The notes: generated by a model not told the origin, from the letters alone. Shown: positions 1 to 6,512, numbered from the stretch's first letter. The stretch is DNA of 9,800 nt from an uncultured Alistipes sp. (GCA_900546005.1 URBJ01000084.1:1-9800); one strand, 5' to 3'. Program-made: numbers and translations.

Positions 1-354
1 AAGCGAGGTGGCGGCCTTTGCAAACTGCTCCTTGAACTGTTCGAAGGATCCGAAATCTCGATCGATAGCCTTGGCCAACGGTCCGCTTGGCACCGATTTT
101 GGAGATGGTGACAGGGTGTAGAAGAAGAAGGTGTGGTTCCAGACTTGGGCCGCGTTGTTGAAAATCGGACCCTCGGCCCGGATGATGATCTCCTCGAGCG
201 AAGCATTTTCGTAGGGCGTGCCCGGAATCAGGTTGTTGAGGTTGTTGACGTAGGCTTGGTGATGTTTCCCGTAGTGGTACTCGATCGTCTCTTGGCTCAT
301 TTTCGGAGCCAGTGCATCCGCCGCGTAGGGGAGTGGAGGTAGTGCGTGAATCAT
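1..354 (-). CDS. sodB: Superoxide dismutase [Fe], N-terminal part (3' end beyond window)
   Basis: Cytoplasmic enzyme that dismutates superoxide to hydrogen peroxide and oxygen. The visible 118 residues cover the N-terminal helical hairpin domain and the beginning of the C-terminal domain; the usual length is about 190-200 aa, so the last 40% including the Asp and third His ligands (DxWEHAYY region) lies left of base 1. The family opening MIHALPPLPYAADALAP is clear. Metal ligands H27 (in EYHYGKHH) and H74 (in AAQVWNHTFFF) are present. Gln70 in NNAAQVWNH is the active-site glutamine placement of Fe-type enzymes; Bacteroides homologues can use Fe or Mn, so metal choice is inferred. The start ATG (complement of 352-354) gives the canonical N-terminus. 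It is transcribed divergently from rubrerythrin, which fits a joint oxidative-stress role. Confidence 0.96.
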   Translation of the reverse strand, partial: MIHALPPLPYAADALAPKMSQETIEYHYGKHHQAYVNNLNNLIPGTPYENASLEEIIIRAEGPIFNNAAQVWNHTFFFYTLSPSPKSVPSGPLAKAIDRDFGSFEQFKEQFAKAATSL

Positions 355-432
355 AGTAAAACAGGTTTTTAGGTGAACACGATAATGTTAAGAAAAATTC
401 GACAGAGTAACAAACAAATTCGGTACCAAATC

Positions 433-462
433 GAAAGTTAAAAAATTGCGTTGTGATGAAAA
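433..462 (-). promoter_or_regulatory. Possible sodB promoter
   Basis: On the minus strand TAACTTTC (440 to 433) matches the Bacteroidetes -7 box TAnnTTTG in 7 of 8 positions counting the two free ones. TTTTC (462 to 458) lies 17 bases upstream as a weak -33 box overlapping the rubrerythrin start. This would give a leader of about 70 nt. Both boxes are imperfect, and no convincing -7 box was found on the plus strand for rubrerythrin in the same 101-nt gap. Confidence 0.3.
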
Positions 463-1034
463 GAAATTTGAAAGGAAGTCTGACCGAGCAGAATTTGCTG
501 AAGGCATTTGCCGGGGAGTCGCAGGCTGCAAATCGTTATCGGATGTACGCGCAACAGGCGCGAGAGGATGGTTATGAAAAGATCGCGGCATTTTTCGAGG
601 AGACCCGGCACAATGAGCTGCGGCATGGCGGAATCTACTTCGGGTTTTTACAGGGCGGAGAGGTAGAAATTACGGCTTCGTATCCGGCCGGAGTGGTAGG
701 GACGACACTGCGTAACCTTGAGTTGGCCGCAGCCGGCGAGTACGAGGAGTGGAGTGCTCTCTATCCCACGTTCGGGGATGTGGCCGAGAGCGAAGGATTT
801 ATGGATATTGCGCTGAAATTCCGGATGATCGCTGCAATCGAAAAGGTGCATGAAGAGCGGTTCAGAGGATTGTACGAGACGTTGAGGTCCGAACAGATCT
901 TCAGGAAAGAGGGCGAGACGGTGTGGCGCTGCATGGAGTGTGGATTTCTCCATATCGGTACTTCGGCTCCGAAAAAGTGTCCGGTTTGCGGGTATCCGCA
1001 AGCCTATTTTGAGGTGATGAGCGAGAGCTATTGA
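456..1034 (+). CDS. rbr: Rubrerythrin
   Basis: Cytoplasmic non-haem di-iron peroxidase that reduces hydrogen peroxide, typical of anaerobes and air-sensitive bacteria. The 192-residue product has an N-terminal four-helix ferritin-like domain (about residues 8-145) and a C-terminal rubredoxin-like iron site. Di-iron ligands are visible as E21 (AGESQAANRY), E54xxH57 (HNELRH), E95 and E98 (GEYEEW) and E129xxH132 (IEKVHEERF). The rubredoxin knuckles are C159xxC162 (WRCMECG) and C175xxC178 (KKCPVCGYPQAYF). Length and domain order match classical rubrerythrins. I chose the ATG at 456; an in-frame GTG directly before it (453) would add one residue. No Shine-Dalgarno is seen, as usual in this phylum. 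It diverges from sodB and ends just before a strong hairpin, so it is probably monocistronic. The pair would turn superoxide into peroxide and then into water. Confidence 0.96.
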   Translation: MKRNLKGSLTEQNLLKAFAGESQAANRYRMYAQQAREDGYEKIAAFFEETRHNELRHGGIYFGFLQGGEVEITASYPAGVVGTTLRNLELAAAGEYEEWSALYPTFGDVAESEGFMDIALKFRMIAAIEKVHEERFRGLYETLRSEQIFRKEGETVWRCMECGFLHIGTSAPKKCPVCGYPQAYFEVMSESY

Positions 1035-1051
1035 TGGGGATCGGAACGGTG

Positions 1052-1092
1052 CAGCGGGAACGACACATGTTGTCGTTCCCGCTGTGTTGTTT
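1052..1092 (+). terminator. Rho-independent-type terminator after rbr
   Basis: A perfect 14-bp inverted repeat, CAGCGGGAACGACA (1052-1065) with TGTCGTTCCCGCTG (1071-1084), encloses a 5-nt loop and is followed by a T-rich but interrupted tail (TGTTGTTTG). It lies 18 bases after the rbr stop codon and separates rubrerythrin from the arginine cluster. Confidence 0.85.
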
Positions 1093-1194
1093 GTTGGAAA
1101 CGAACCGTTTGAAACGAAAATTCGGGCATTTGGAAGCTCGCGAACTGTCATTTGAAGGCAAGATGTAGGGGGAAGTGTGTAAAATCGTCGTTTT

Positions 1195-1228
1195 TTTGTC
1201 CGATTCTCACCTTTTTTGCATACTTTTG
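1195..1228 (+). promoter_or_regulatory. Bacteroidetes-type promoter of the arginine cluster
   Basis: TACTTTTG (1221-1228) is a perfect match to the phylum's -7 box TAnnTTTG. TTTG at 1195-1198 could be the -33 box, with a 22-nt spacer that is a little longer than the usual 19-21. Transcription would start near 1234-1236, leaving a leader of about 60 nt before the GNAT start at 1294. This is the only good promoter match seen ahead of the six-gene cluster. Confidence 0.7.
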
Positions 1229-1244
1229 CAATTCGTATTGATTG

Positions 1245-1292
1245 ATGCGGCGCAAGGGCCGCTGTTTTCTGGCGTCTAATATTATTGCTTGA
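1245..1292 (+). CDS. Candidate arginine leader peptide (15 aa)
   Basis: A short ORF encodes MRRKGRCFLASNIIA and begins about 10 nt after the predicted transcription start. Arginine codons fill positions 2, 3 and 6 (CGG, CGC, CGC). Its TGA stop (1290-1292) lies one base before the ATG of the first biosynthetic gene (1294), so terminating ribosomes could reinitiate there. Seen directly: the ORF, the Arg codons, the stop/start spacing and the position after the promoter. Inferred: that ribosome stalling on Arg codons senses arginine supply. An ORF of this size can arise by chance and no ribosome-binding site is visible, so confidence is modest. Confidence 0.35.
   Translation: MRRKGRCFLASNIIA
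1247..1268 (+). promoter_or_regulatory. GC hairpin plus TTTT, possible attenuator
   Basis: GCGGC (1247-1251) pairs with GCCGC (1258-1262) around a 6-nt loop, and TGTTTT follows at 1263-1268. The stem is all G-C but only 5 bp, short for an intrinsic terminator. It overlaps the three Arg codons of the candidate leader ORF, so a ribosome paused there would prevent it folding. No clear alternative antiterminator stem was identified by eye. Confidence 0.35.
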
Positions 1293-1293
1293 A

Positions 1294-1878
1294 ATGACAA
1301 TTGATGATTTTAATGTAATGGTGGCATCTGAGAAGCATACTCAGTTTGCACAGGCTATTTGTGATGAAATGGCCGAATCTGCCAAAGCCCGTGGTACGGG
1401 TATCGCCAAACGTACGGCTGAGTATGTGGCGAACAAAATGCGTCAGGGGAAGGCCGTTGTCGCTTTCCATAAGGACGGAACATGGGCCGGATTCAGTTAC
1501 ATCGAGTCGTGGGGACACGGCAATTACGTGGCTAATTCGGGTCTGATTATCAATCCGAAATTCCGGAAACTGGGTCTCGCCAAAGCCATCAAAACGAAGA
1601 CGTTCTTCCTCTCGCTGAAGATGTTCCCCGGTGCCAAACTGTTCGGTCTGACCACCGGTATGGCGGTGATGAAGATCAACTCCGAGTTGGGATATCGGCC
1701 GGTTACCTACACCGAGCTGACCGATGACGATCAGTTCTGGAAAGGGTGCGAGAGCTGCGTGAACTATCCGATCCTGCAGAGCAAACAACGGAAAAACTGC
1801 CTGTGTACCGCCATGTTGTTCGACCCCGAACACGATACGGTGAAGGTGCCCATCGAAAAGGGATTGCTCGACAAGTAG
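1294..1878 (+). CDS. GNAT-family N-acylglutamate synthase (putative, arginine step 1)
   Basis: A 194-aa single-domain GNAT acyltransferase. The acyl-CoA pyrophosphate-binding motif is visible as NPKFRKLGLAKAIK (R91-K-L-G94-L-A96), preceded by a beta strand (NYVANSGLIIN) and followed by a C-terminal half with GLTTGMAVMKINSELGYRPV. C152xxC155 and C169xC171 form a cysteine cluster near the C-terminus. In Bacteroides a GNAT protein at the same place, directly before argG-argC-argD, supplies the N-acylglutamate entry step of arginine synthesis, with succinyl-CoA as the probable donor in some species. This gene has the same neighbours, and no classical argA or argJ is in the window. I chose ATG 1294 over in-frame TTG 1285; the TTG would overlap the leader ORF. 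Function is inferred from family and context; the acyl donor cannot be read from the sequence. Confidence 0.82.
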   Translation: MTIDDFNVMVASEKHTQFAQAICDEMAESAKARGTGIAKRTAEYVANKMRQGKAVVAFHKDGTWAGFSYIESWGHGNYVANSGLIINPKFRKLGLAKAIKTKTFFLSLKMFPGAKLFGLTTGMAVMKINSELGYRPVTYTELTDDDQFWKGCESCVNYPILQSKQRKNCLCTAMLFDPEHDTVKVPIEKGLLDK

Positions 1879-1962
1879 TGGAGGAACACTCCCGATTCCA
1901 CGACAGAGTCGGAACGTTCAGTCCTGATAATGAAACGAAAATAACTAAAGCGATAAATAACC

Positions 1963-3159
1963 ATGAAAAAAGTAGTATTGGCTTTTAGTGGAGGTTTGGA
2001 TACCTCGTATTGTGCGATCTATCTCTCCAAGGAGATGGGTCTGGAAGTGCATGCCGCATTGGCAAACACGGGCGGATTCTCGAAAGAGGAACTCGCTGCG
2101 ATCGAACGGCGGGCCTATGCGCTGGGCGTAAAGAGCTACGTGGCACTCGATGTTGCACATGACTATTACGATCATGCGATCAAGTACATGATTTTCGGCA
2201 ATGTGCTCAAGAACGGAACCTATCCCATCTCGGTAAGTTCCGAACGGATTTCGCAGGCTACGGCTATTGCCAAGTATGCACGGGAGATCGGAGCCGACTA
2301 CTTGTGTCATGGAAGTACGGGCGCCGGAAACGATCAGGTGCGTTTCGATATGGTGTTCAACATCATCGCTCCGGAGATCAAGGTGATCGCCCTGATCCGC
2401 GAAAAGAGACTCAGCCGTGAGGAGGAGATTGCCTATTTGCGCAGCCATGGAGTGGATTTCGATTTCAAGAAGGCGGAATACTCCATCAATCAAGGGTTGT
2501 GGGGAACGTCGGTCGGAGGCAAGGAGACCCTGACTTCGAGTGAGACGCTGCCAGAGGAGGCCTATCCTTCACAACTGAAAGAGACCGAGCCGCGCCGCAT
2601 TACGCTGACTTTCGAGAAGGGTGAGTTCGTGGCGTTGGACGGTAAACGGTATGACGATCGGATTGAGGCCATTCGGGCGTTGCAGGCGATCGCAAGTCGG
2701 TATGCCATCGGCCGCGACATGCACATTGGCGATACGATCATCGGTATCAAGGGACGTGTAGGTTTCGAGGCTGCAGCTCCGATGGTGATTATCAAGGCGC
2801 ATCACATGCTGGAAAAACATACGTTGACCAAATGGCAGCTCTTCTGGAAGGATCAGCTCGCTGCTTTCTACGGAAACTACCTGCACGAGGGACAGTATTA
2901 CGATCCGGTGATGCGTGACTTCGAGGCCTTCCTCGAGAGTACCCAGCGTACGGTGAGCGGTGACGTGTACGTCGAATTGCACCCCTACCGTTTCGTGCTG
3001 GTCGGCATCAAGAGCGATCACGATCTGATGAGCAGTAAGTTCGGGGCCTACGGTGAGACGATGAACGACTGGACTAGCGAAGATGTCCAAGGGTTCGGTA
3101 AGATCTTCGGCAACCAGAACAAAATCTACTACAAGGTCAATAAGGATCAGCTGCCCTAA
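1963..3159 (+). CDS. argG: Argininosuccinate synthase
   Basis: Joins citrulline and aspartate with ATP to give argininosuccinate, the penultimate step of arginine synthesis, in the cytoplasm. The 398-aa length fits the family. The N-terminal ATP pyrophosphatase P-loop is AFSGGLDTS at residues 7-15. The citrulline/aspartate-binding stretch HGSTGAGNDQVRFD lies near residues 116-129, and EYSINQGLWGTS, PEEAYPSQ and YAIGRDMHIGDTIIGIKGRVGFEAAAP follow in the expected order. Many ArgG proteins have Lys where this one has Ala121 (GKGND versus GAGND). The start ATG gives the normal MKKVVLAFSGG opening; the 84-nt gap after the GNAT gene holds no obvious promoter or terminator, so co-transcription is likely. 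The upstream region is A-rich with no Shine-Dalgarno. Placing this late step second in the cluster is the usual Bacteroidetes arrangement. Confidence 0.97.
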   Translation: MKKVVLAFSGGLDTSYCAIYLSKEMGLEVHAALANTGGFSKEELAAIERRAYALGVKSYVALDVAHDYYDHAIKYMIFGNVLKNGTYPISVSSERISQATAIAKYAREIGADYLCHGSTGAGNDQVRFDMVFNIIAPEIKVIALIREKRLSREEEIAYLRSHGVDFDFKKAEYSINQGLWGTSVGGKETLTSSETLPEEAYPSQLKETEPRRITLTFEKGEFVALDGKRYDDRIEAIRALQAIASRYAIGRDMHIGDTIIGIKGRVGFEAAAPMVIIKAHHMLEKHTLTKWQLFWKDQLAAFYGNYLHEGQYYDPVMRDFEAFLESTQRTVSGDVYVELHPYRFVLVGIKSDHDLMSSKFGAYGETMNDWTSEDVQGFGKIFGNQNKIYYKVNKDQLP

Positions 3160-3196
3160 CAGGGTGGTATCGGATCCCCTCCGTTTTGCCTAAAGT

Positions 3197-3283
3197 ATGC
3201 TCAGGTACGATGCTCTGTCCGCTGAGCGTTTTGAGGTGAGCGGGTGTGAACCCGGGGAGGGTGGTCTGAGAGGATATATATAA
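3197..3283 (+). CDS. Small ORF of 28 codons in the argG-argC gap (uncertain)
   Basis: This ORF begins MLRYDALSAERF and contains Arg at positions 3, 11 and 25 (AGG, CGT, AGA). It fills most of the 143-nt gap, and its TAA stop is the first triplet of the 14-bp repeat in front of argC. I do not recognise the peptide. It could be a regulatory leader, a termination-reinitiation relay to argC, or chance; no ribosome-binding site or independent promoter supports it. Confidence 0.2.
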   Translation: MLRYDALSAERFEVSGCEPGEGGLRGYI

Positions 3284-3308
3284 TATATATGGTATAATAT
3301 ATATGGTA
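3281..3308 (+). repeat. 14-bp tandem duplication across the argC start
   Basis: TAATATATATGGTA occurs twice back to back (3281-3294 and 3295-3308) without mismatch. Each copy holds TAA, five bases, then ATG GTA. The second copy contains the true argC start (3303) and the first a decoy ATG (3289) that reads Met-Val-stop. Because 14 is not a multiple of three, the two ATGs are in different frames. More alternating A/T precedes the repeat (3274-3280). Confidence 0.9.
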
Positions 3309-4280
3309 AAGGTTGGTATTATAGGAGGAGCAGGATATACGGGTGGCGAGGCTATCCGTATTCTGTTAAATCATCCCGATGTCGAACTGAAGTTTGTGCA
3401 CAGCAACAGCAATGCCGGAAACCGGTTGAGTGATGTGCACATCGACCTGCTGGGTGAGACCGATATGCGGTTTACCGATCGGTTGAATTGGGATGTGGAT
3501 GTGGTTTTTCTGTGTGTGGGCCACGGGGATGCCCGGAAATTCTTGGAGGCAAACCCGATTCCCGACGCTGTTCGGGTCATCGATCTGAGTCAGGATTTCC
3601 GTCTGGCGGCTACGTCGTCGATCGGCAACCGGCAATTTGTTTACGGATTGCCCGAACTGAATCGGGCGAAGATCCGCAAGGCACACAACATCGCCAATCC
3701 GGGATGTTTTGCCACGTGCCTTCAGTTAGGCATGTTGCCGTTGGCTGCCGCGGGTCTCTTGAACGGCGAAGTGCAAGTGACGGCTGTGACCGGATCTACC
3801 GGTGCAGGACAAAAGCTCGCTCCTACGTCTCATTTCAGCCAACGGGTCGACAACCTGTCGGTGTACAAGGCGTTCGAACACCAACACCTCAAGGAGATCG
3901 GTGAGAGCATCCGCAGTTTGATGCCGACGTTCGATCATGCGATCAACTTCATCCCGTATCGGGGTGACTTCGCGCGGGGAATCATCGCATCGATCTATAT
4001 CGATTGTATATTGGATGAAGCGGCAGTACGCGAAATATATGAAGATTTCTATGCGGATGCCGCGCTCACTTTTGTCAGCGACCGGAACATTTACCTCAAA
4101 CAGGTGGTCAATACGGCCAAGTGTGTGGTCTATGTCGAGAAGCATGGAAACAAGCTGTTGGTCATGAGTGCGATCGACAACCTGTTGAAGGGGGCTTCGG
4201 GGCAGGCCGTTCAGAATATGAACCTGATGTTTGGTTTGGAAGAGCGTGCCGGACTGCATCTGAAACCGTCAGCCTTCTAA
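3303..4280 (+). CDS. argC: N-acyl-gamma-glutamyl-phosphate reductase
   Basis: NADPH-dependent reductase that converts N-acylglutamyl phosphate into N-acylglutamate semialdehyde, step 3 of arginine synthesis, in the cytoplasm. The 325-aa product starts with a Rossmann nucleotide-binding loop GIIGGAGYTGGEAIR (residues 5-19). The catalytic cysteine is C135 in NPGCFATC. GSTGAGQKLAPTSHFSQR follows, and EHQHLKEI (around H193/H195) corresponds to the family's catalytic-His motif, usually written HxHxxEI. Length is typical. The start is ATG 3303, which gives the standard MVKVGIIGGAGYTG; its initiation region lies inside a 14-bp tandem repeat with a decoy ATG 14 bases upstream. The gap after argG is 143 nt without a clear terminator. 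The next gene, argD, uses its product. The enzyme may act on N-succinyl instead of N-acetyl substrates if the organism follows the Bacteroides route. Confidence 0.96.
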   Translation: MVKVGIIGGAGYTGGEAIRILLNHPDVELKFVHSNSNAGNRLSDVHIDLLGETDMRFTDRLNWDVDVVFLCVGHGDARKFLEANPIPDAVRVIDLSQDFRLAATSSIGNRQFVYGLPELNRAKIRKAHNIANPGCFATCLQLGMLPLAAAGLLNGEVQVTAVTGSTGAGQKLAPTSHFSQRVDNLSVYKAFEHQHLKEIGESIRSLMPTFDHAINFIPYRGDFARGIIASIYIDCILDEAAVREIYEDFYADAALTFVSDRNIYLKQVVNTAKCVVYVEKHGNKLLVMSAIDNLLKGASGQAVQNMNLMFGLEERAGLHLKPSAF

Positions 4281-4353
4281 GCTGTTGCTCGCACTGACGC
4301 AAGAAATAAATAGTTAAATCGGACGGATTGCCGTTATAAATATAAGTAACATT

Positions 4354-5490
4354 ATGGACCTGTTTAAAGTCTACCCGTTGTGGGACATCGATATCGTTCG
4401 GGCCGAAGGCTCCTACGTTTGGGATAACAAGGGAACGCGTTATCTCGATATGTATGGAGGTCATGCCGTGATCTCCATCGGACACACCCATCCGCACTAT
4501 GTGGATATGGTGGTCAATCAGTTGAAAAACATCGGATTTTATTCCAATTCGGTGATTATCGACCAGCAGCGGGAGTTGGCCCAGAAGCTGGGAGAACTGT
4601 CGGGGAAAAAGGACTACCAGCTTTTCCTGTGCAATTCGGGAGCAGAGGCGAACGAAAATGCGATGAAGCTGGCCTCGTTTTATAACGGAAAGAGTAAGGT
4701 GATCGCGATGCGTGGGGCCTTCCACGGCCGGACTTCGCTGGCCGTTTCGGTGACCGACAATCCGAAGATTGCGGCTCCGGTCAATCACACCGATCATGTG
4801 ATCTTTGTCCCGCTGAACGATACGGAAGCGCTGGAAAATGCTTTCCGTGAAAATAAAAACGAAATTTCGTCGGTTATTATCGAGGCGATACAGGGCGTCG
4901 GGGGAATCCGGATTGCAAGTAAGGAGTTCCTGCGTCGGATCCGCTCGTTGTGCGACGAGTACAATGCTGTCTACATCGCTGATGAAGTGCAGTGCGGATG
5001 TGGACGTACCGGTGAGTACTATGCTTCGGATTGGGCTGGAGTTCAGGCCGACATCTATACGATGGCCAAGGGGTTGGCCAACGGCTTCCCGATCGGAGCC
5101 ATTTCGATCGCACCGAAATTTATTCCGACGTTCGGTATGTTGGGAACCACGTTCGGCGGAAACCATTTGGCGTGTGCCGGGGCGATTGCCGTGGCAGATG
5201 TAATTGCTGAGGACCGTTTGATCGATAATGCCCGTTCGATGGGAGAGTACTTGATGAACGAGATCAAGACGATGCCCGGTGTGCGTGAGGTTCGCGGTCG
5301 CGGGTTGATGATCGGTGTGGAGCTCTTCGACGATGCCACGGAGTTGCGCAAAAAGTTGCTGTTTGACGAGAAGATCTTTGTTGGTTCGTCGGGCAACAAG
5401 AATATTTTCCGGTTGTTGCCGGCGCTGAACATTACCCGAGAGCATGCGGATGCCTTCTTGAAGTCGCTGCGTAAGTTGCTAACAGCATAA
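4354..5490 (+). CDS. argD: N-acylornithine aminotransferase
   Basis: PLP-dependent class-III aminotransferase that transfers an amino group from glutamate to N-acylglutamate semialdehyde, forming N-acylornithine (step 4). The 378-aa length is normal for ArgD. Visible motifs are the N-terminal VWDNKGTRYLDMYGGHAV, the phosphate-binding NSGAEAN (94-100), FHGRTSLAVS, the cofactor-ring Asp210 in IADEVQCGCGRTG, the PLP-binding Lys239 in TMAKGLANGFPIGA and FGGNHLACA near the dimer phosphate site. The start at ATG 4354 gives a short family-like N-terminus ahead of YPLWDIDIVRAEG. It follows argC by 73 nt and precedes argB by 10 nt, so coupling to argB is probable. The leader holds AATATAAGTA five bases before the ATG, a 10-mer also found ahead of leuB. 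An acetyl or succinyl preference is not determinable here. Confidence 0.96.
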   Translation: MDLFKVYPLWDIDIVRAEGSYVWDNKGTRYLDMYGGHAVISIGHTHPHYVDMVVNQLKNIGFYSNSVIIDQQRELAQKLGELSGKKDYQLFLCNSGAEANENAMKLASFYNGKSKVIAMRGAFHGRTSLAVSVTDNPKIAAPVNHTDHVIFVPLNDTEALENAFRENKNEISSVIIEAIQGVGGIRIASKEFLRRIRSLCDEYNAVYIADEVQCGCGRTGEYYASDWAGVQADIYTMAKGLANGFPIGAISIAPKFIPTFGMLGTTFGGNHLACAGAIAVADVIAEDRLIDNARSMGEYLMNEIKTMPGVREVRGRGLMIGVELFDDATELRKKLLFDEKIFVGSSGNKNIFRLLPALNITREHADAFLKSLRKLLTA

Positions 5491-5500
5491 TGTGGATAAG

Positions 5501-6283
5501 ATGTTGAAAGTAGTTAAGATCGGTGGAAACGTTGTGGATAACCCGGCCAAGCTGGATGCCTTTTTAAAAGATTTCGCTTCGCTCGAGGGCCCCAAGGTGC
5601 TGGTGCACGGAGGTGGAAAGATCGCCACGACGATCAGTAAGGCGTTGGGAATCGAGACGTTGATGATCAATGGCCGGCGTGTGACCGATGCCGAAACGCT
5701 GAAGGTGGTGACGATGGTTTATGCCGGACTTATCAACAAAACGATTGTTGGTAAGTTGCAAACACTCGGTTGTAAGGCGATCGGCTTGAGCGGCGTCGAC
5801 GGCGCTTTGATCTCTTCAAAACGCCGCAATCCGATTCCGGTCGATTACGGTTATGTGGGCGACCCGATCGTCGAACGGTTCAATTCGACCTTGGCGCAAA
5901 CGCTGATAGAGGCCGGTTACACTTTGGTTGTTGCACCTATTACGCTGGATGCTGCCGACGGAAGTCCGCTCAATACGAATGCAGATACCGTTGCCCGTAC
6001 CGTAGCCGTAGGCCTCTCGGGTCTGATGGAGACCGAGCTGGTCTTCTGTTTCGAAAAGCGCGGGGTGCTCTCTGACGTAAATGACGACAACAGCGTAATC
6101 CCGGAAATCACTCCGTCACAGTTCGAACAGTTGCGTGCCGATGGTGTGGTGGCAGACGGGATGTTACCCAAGCTCGAGAATGCTTTCGATGCGATCGGTC
6201 GCGGTGTGCGCCGTGTGGTCATCTGTTGTGCCGATGCGGTGGCCGAGAAAGGCTATGGGGGTACGACCCTGAAAGCGGAATAA
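5501..6283 (+). CDS. argB: N-acylglutamate kinase
   Basis: Amino-acid kinase that phosphorylates the gamma-carboxyl of N-acylglutamate with ATP (step 2), giving the ArgC substrate. The 260-aa product shows KIGGN at residues 6-10, LVHGGGK with H36-K40, the acyl-substrate motif NGRRVTD at 57-63, NTNADT (N158, N160, D162) and GMLPK ending at the nucleotide-site Lys224. I chose ATG 5501, ten bases after the argD stop; an in-frame GTG at 5492 would add three residues (MDK) but leave almost no spacing. Length is typical of bacterial ArgB, and no C-terminal fusion is present. The N-terminal helix that goes with arginine feedback inhibition in hexameric NAG kinases is absent (the protein starts directly at the KIGG strand), so strong allosteric inhibition by arginine seems unlikely; this is inference. 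In B. thetaiotaomicron, as I recall, argB is not beside the other genes. Confidence 0.95.
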   Translation: MLKVVKIGGNVVDNPAKLDAFLKDFASLEGPKVLVHGGGKIATTISKALGIETLMINGRRVTDAETLKVVTMVYAGLINKTIVGKLQTLGCKAIGLSGVDGALISSKRRNPIPVDYGYVGDPIVERFNSTLAQTLIEAGYTLVVAPITLDAADGSPLNTNADTVARTVAVGLSGLMETELVFCFEKRGVLSDVNDDNSVIPEITPSQFEQLRADGVVADGMLPKLENAFDAIGRGVRRVVICCADAVAEKGYGGTTLKAE

Positions 6284-6512
6284 CTTTCACGGAGGACTTG
6301 CCCCTCGTGCAGCTTAGTCCGAAACGCTTGTTCCTAAATCTGAGAGGGGAGCAGAGGTTGCAGGCAGGGACGGAATAGAAGACGACCTCGGTAGGAACGG
6401 GAAAGAAGATGATGGGAGCAGGAGCACAACAAGGGAGAATGAGAGGGGTGTAAGAGGTGTGAGTGGACAGCGCGGAGATTTTGTATGTTAATGAATATAA
6501 GTATAAAGAGTT
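6284..6512. other. Purine-rich intergenic gap between argB and leuB
   Basis: These 229 bases hold no convincing gene. The plus strand is strongly purine-biased from about 6340 to 6480. An imperfect hairpin is possible at the left side (GGACT near 6293 with AGTCC near 6317) but lacks a T-tract. The only plus-strand mini-ORF of note (6409-6453, 14 codons) has no leucine codons, so it is not a leucine leader. No TAnnTTTG box was found, so whether leuB has its own promoter is open. Confidence 0.5.

Noticed and set aside
3160..3280. Terminator or attenuator hairpin after argG
   Set aside because: Only 5-6 bp partial pairings were found (for example CCGCT with AGCGG), without a T-tract, so no terminator is called.
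4162..5445. Long minus-strand open frame opposite argC end and argD
   Set aside because: It is antisense to a fully conserved argD, and its protein shows no recognisable domain; it is a codon-usage shadow.
6409..6453. Mini-ORF of 14 codons before leuB as a leucine leader peptide
   Set aside because: It contains no leucine codons and no attenuator hairpin with a T-tract follows it.
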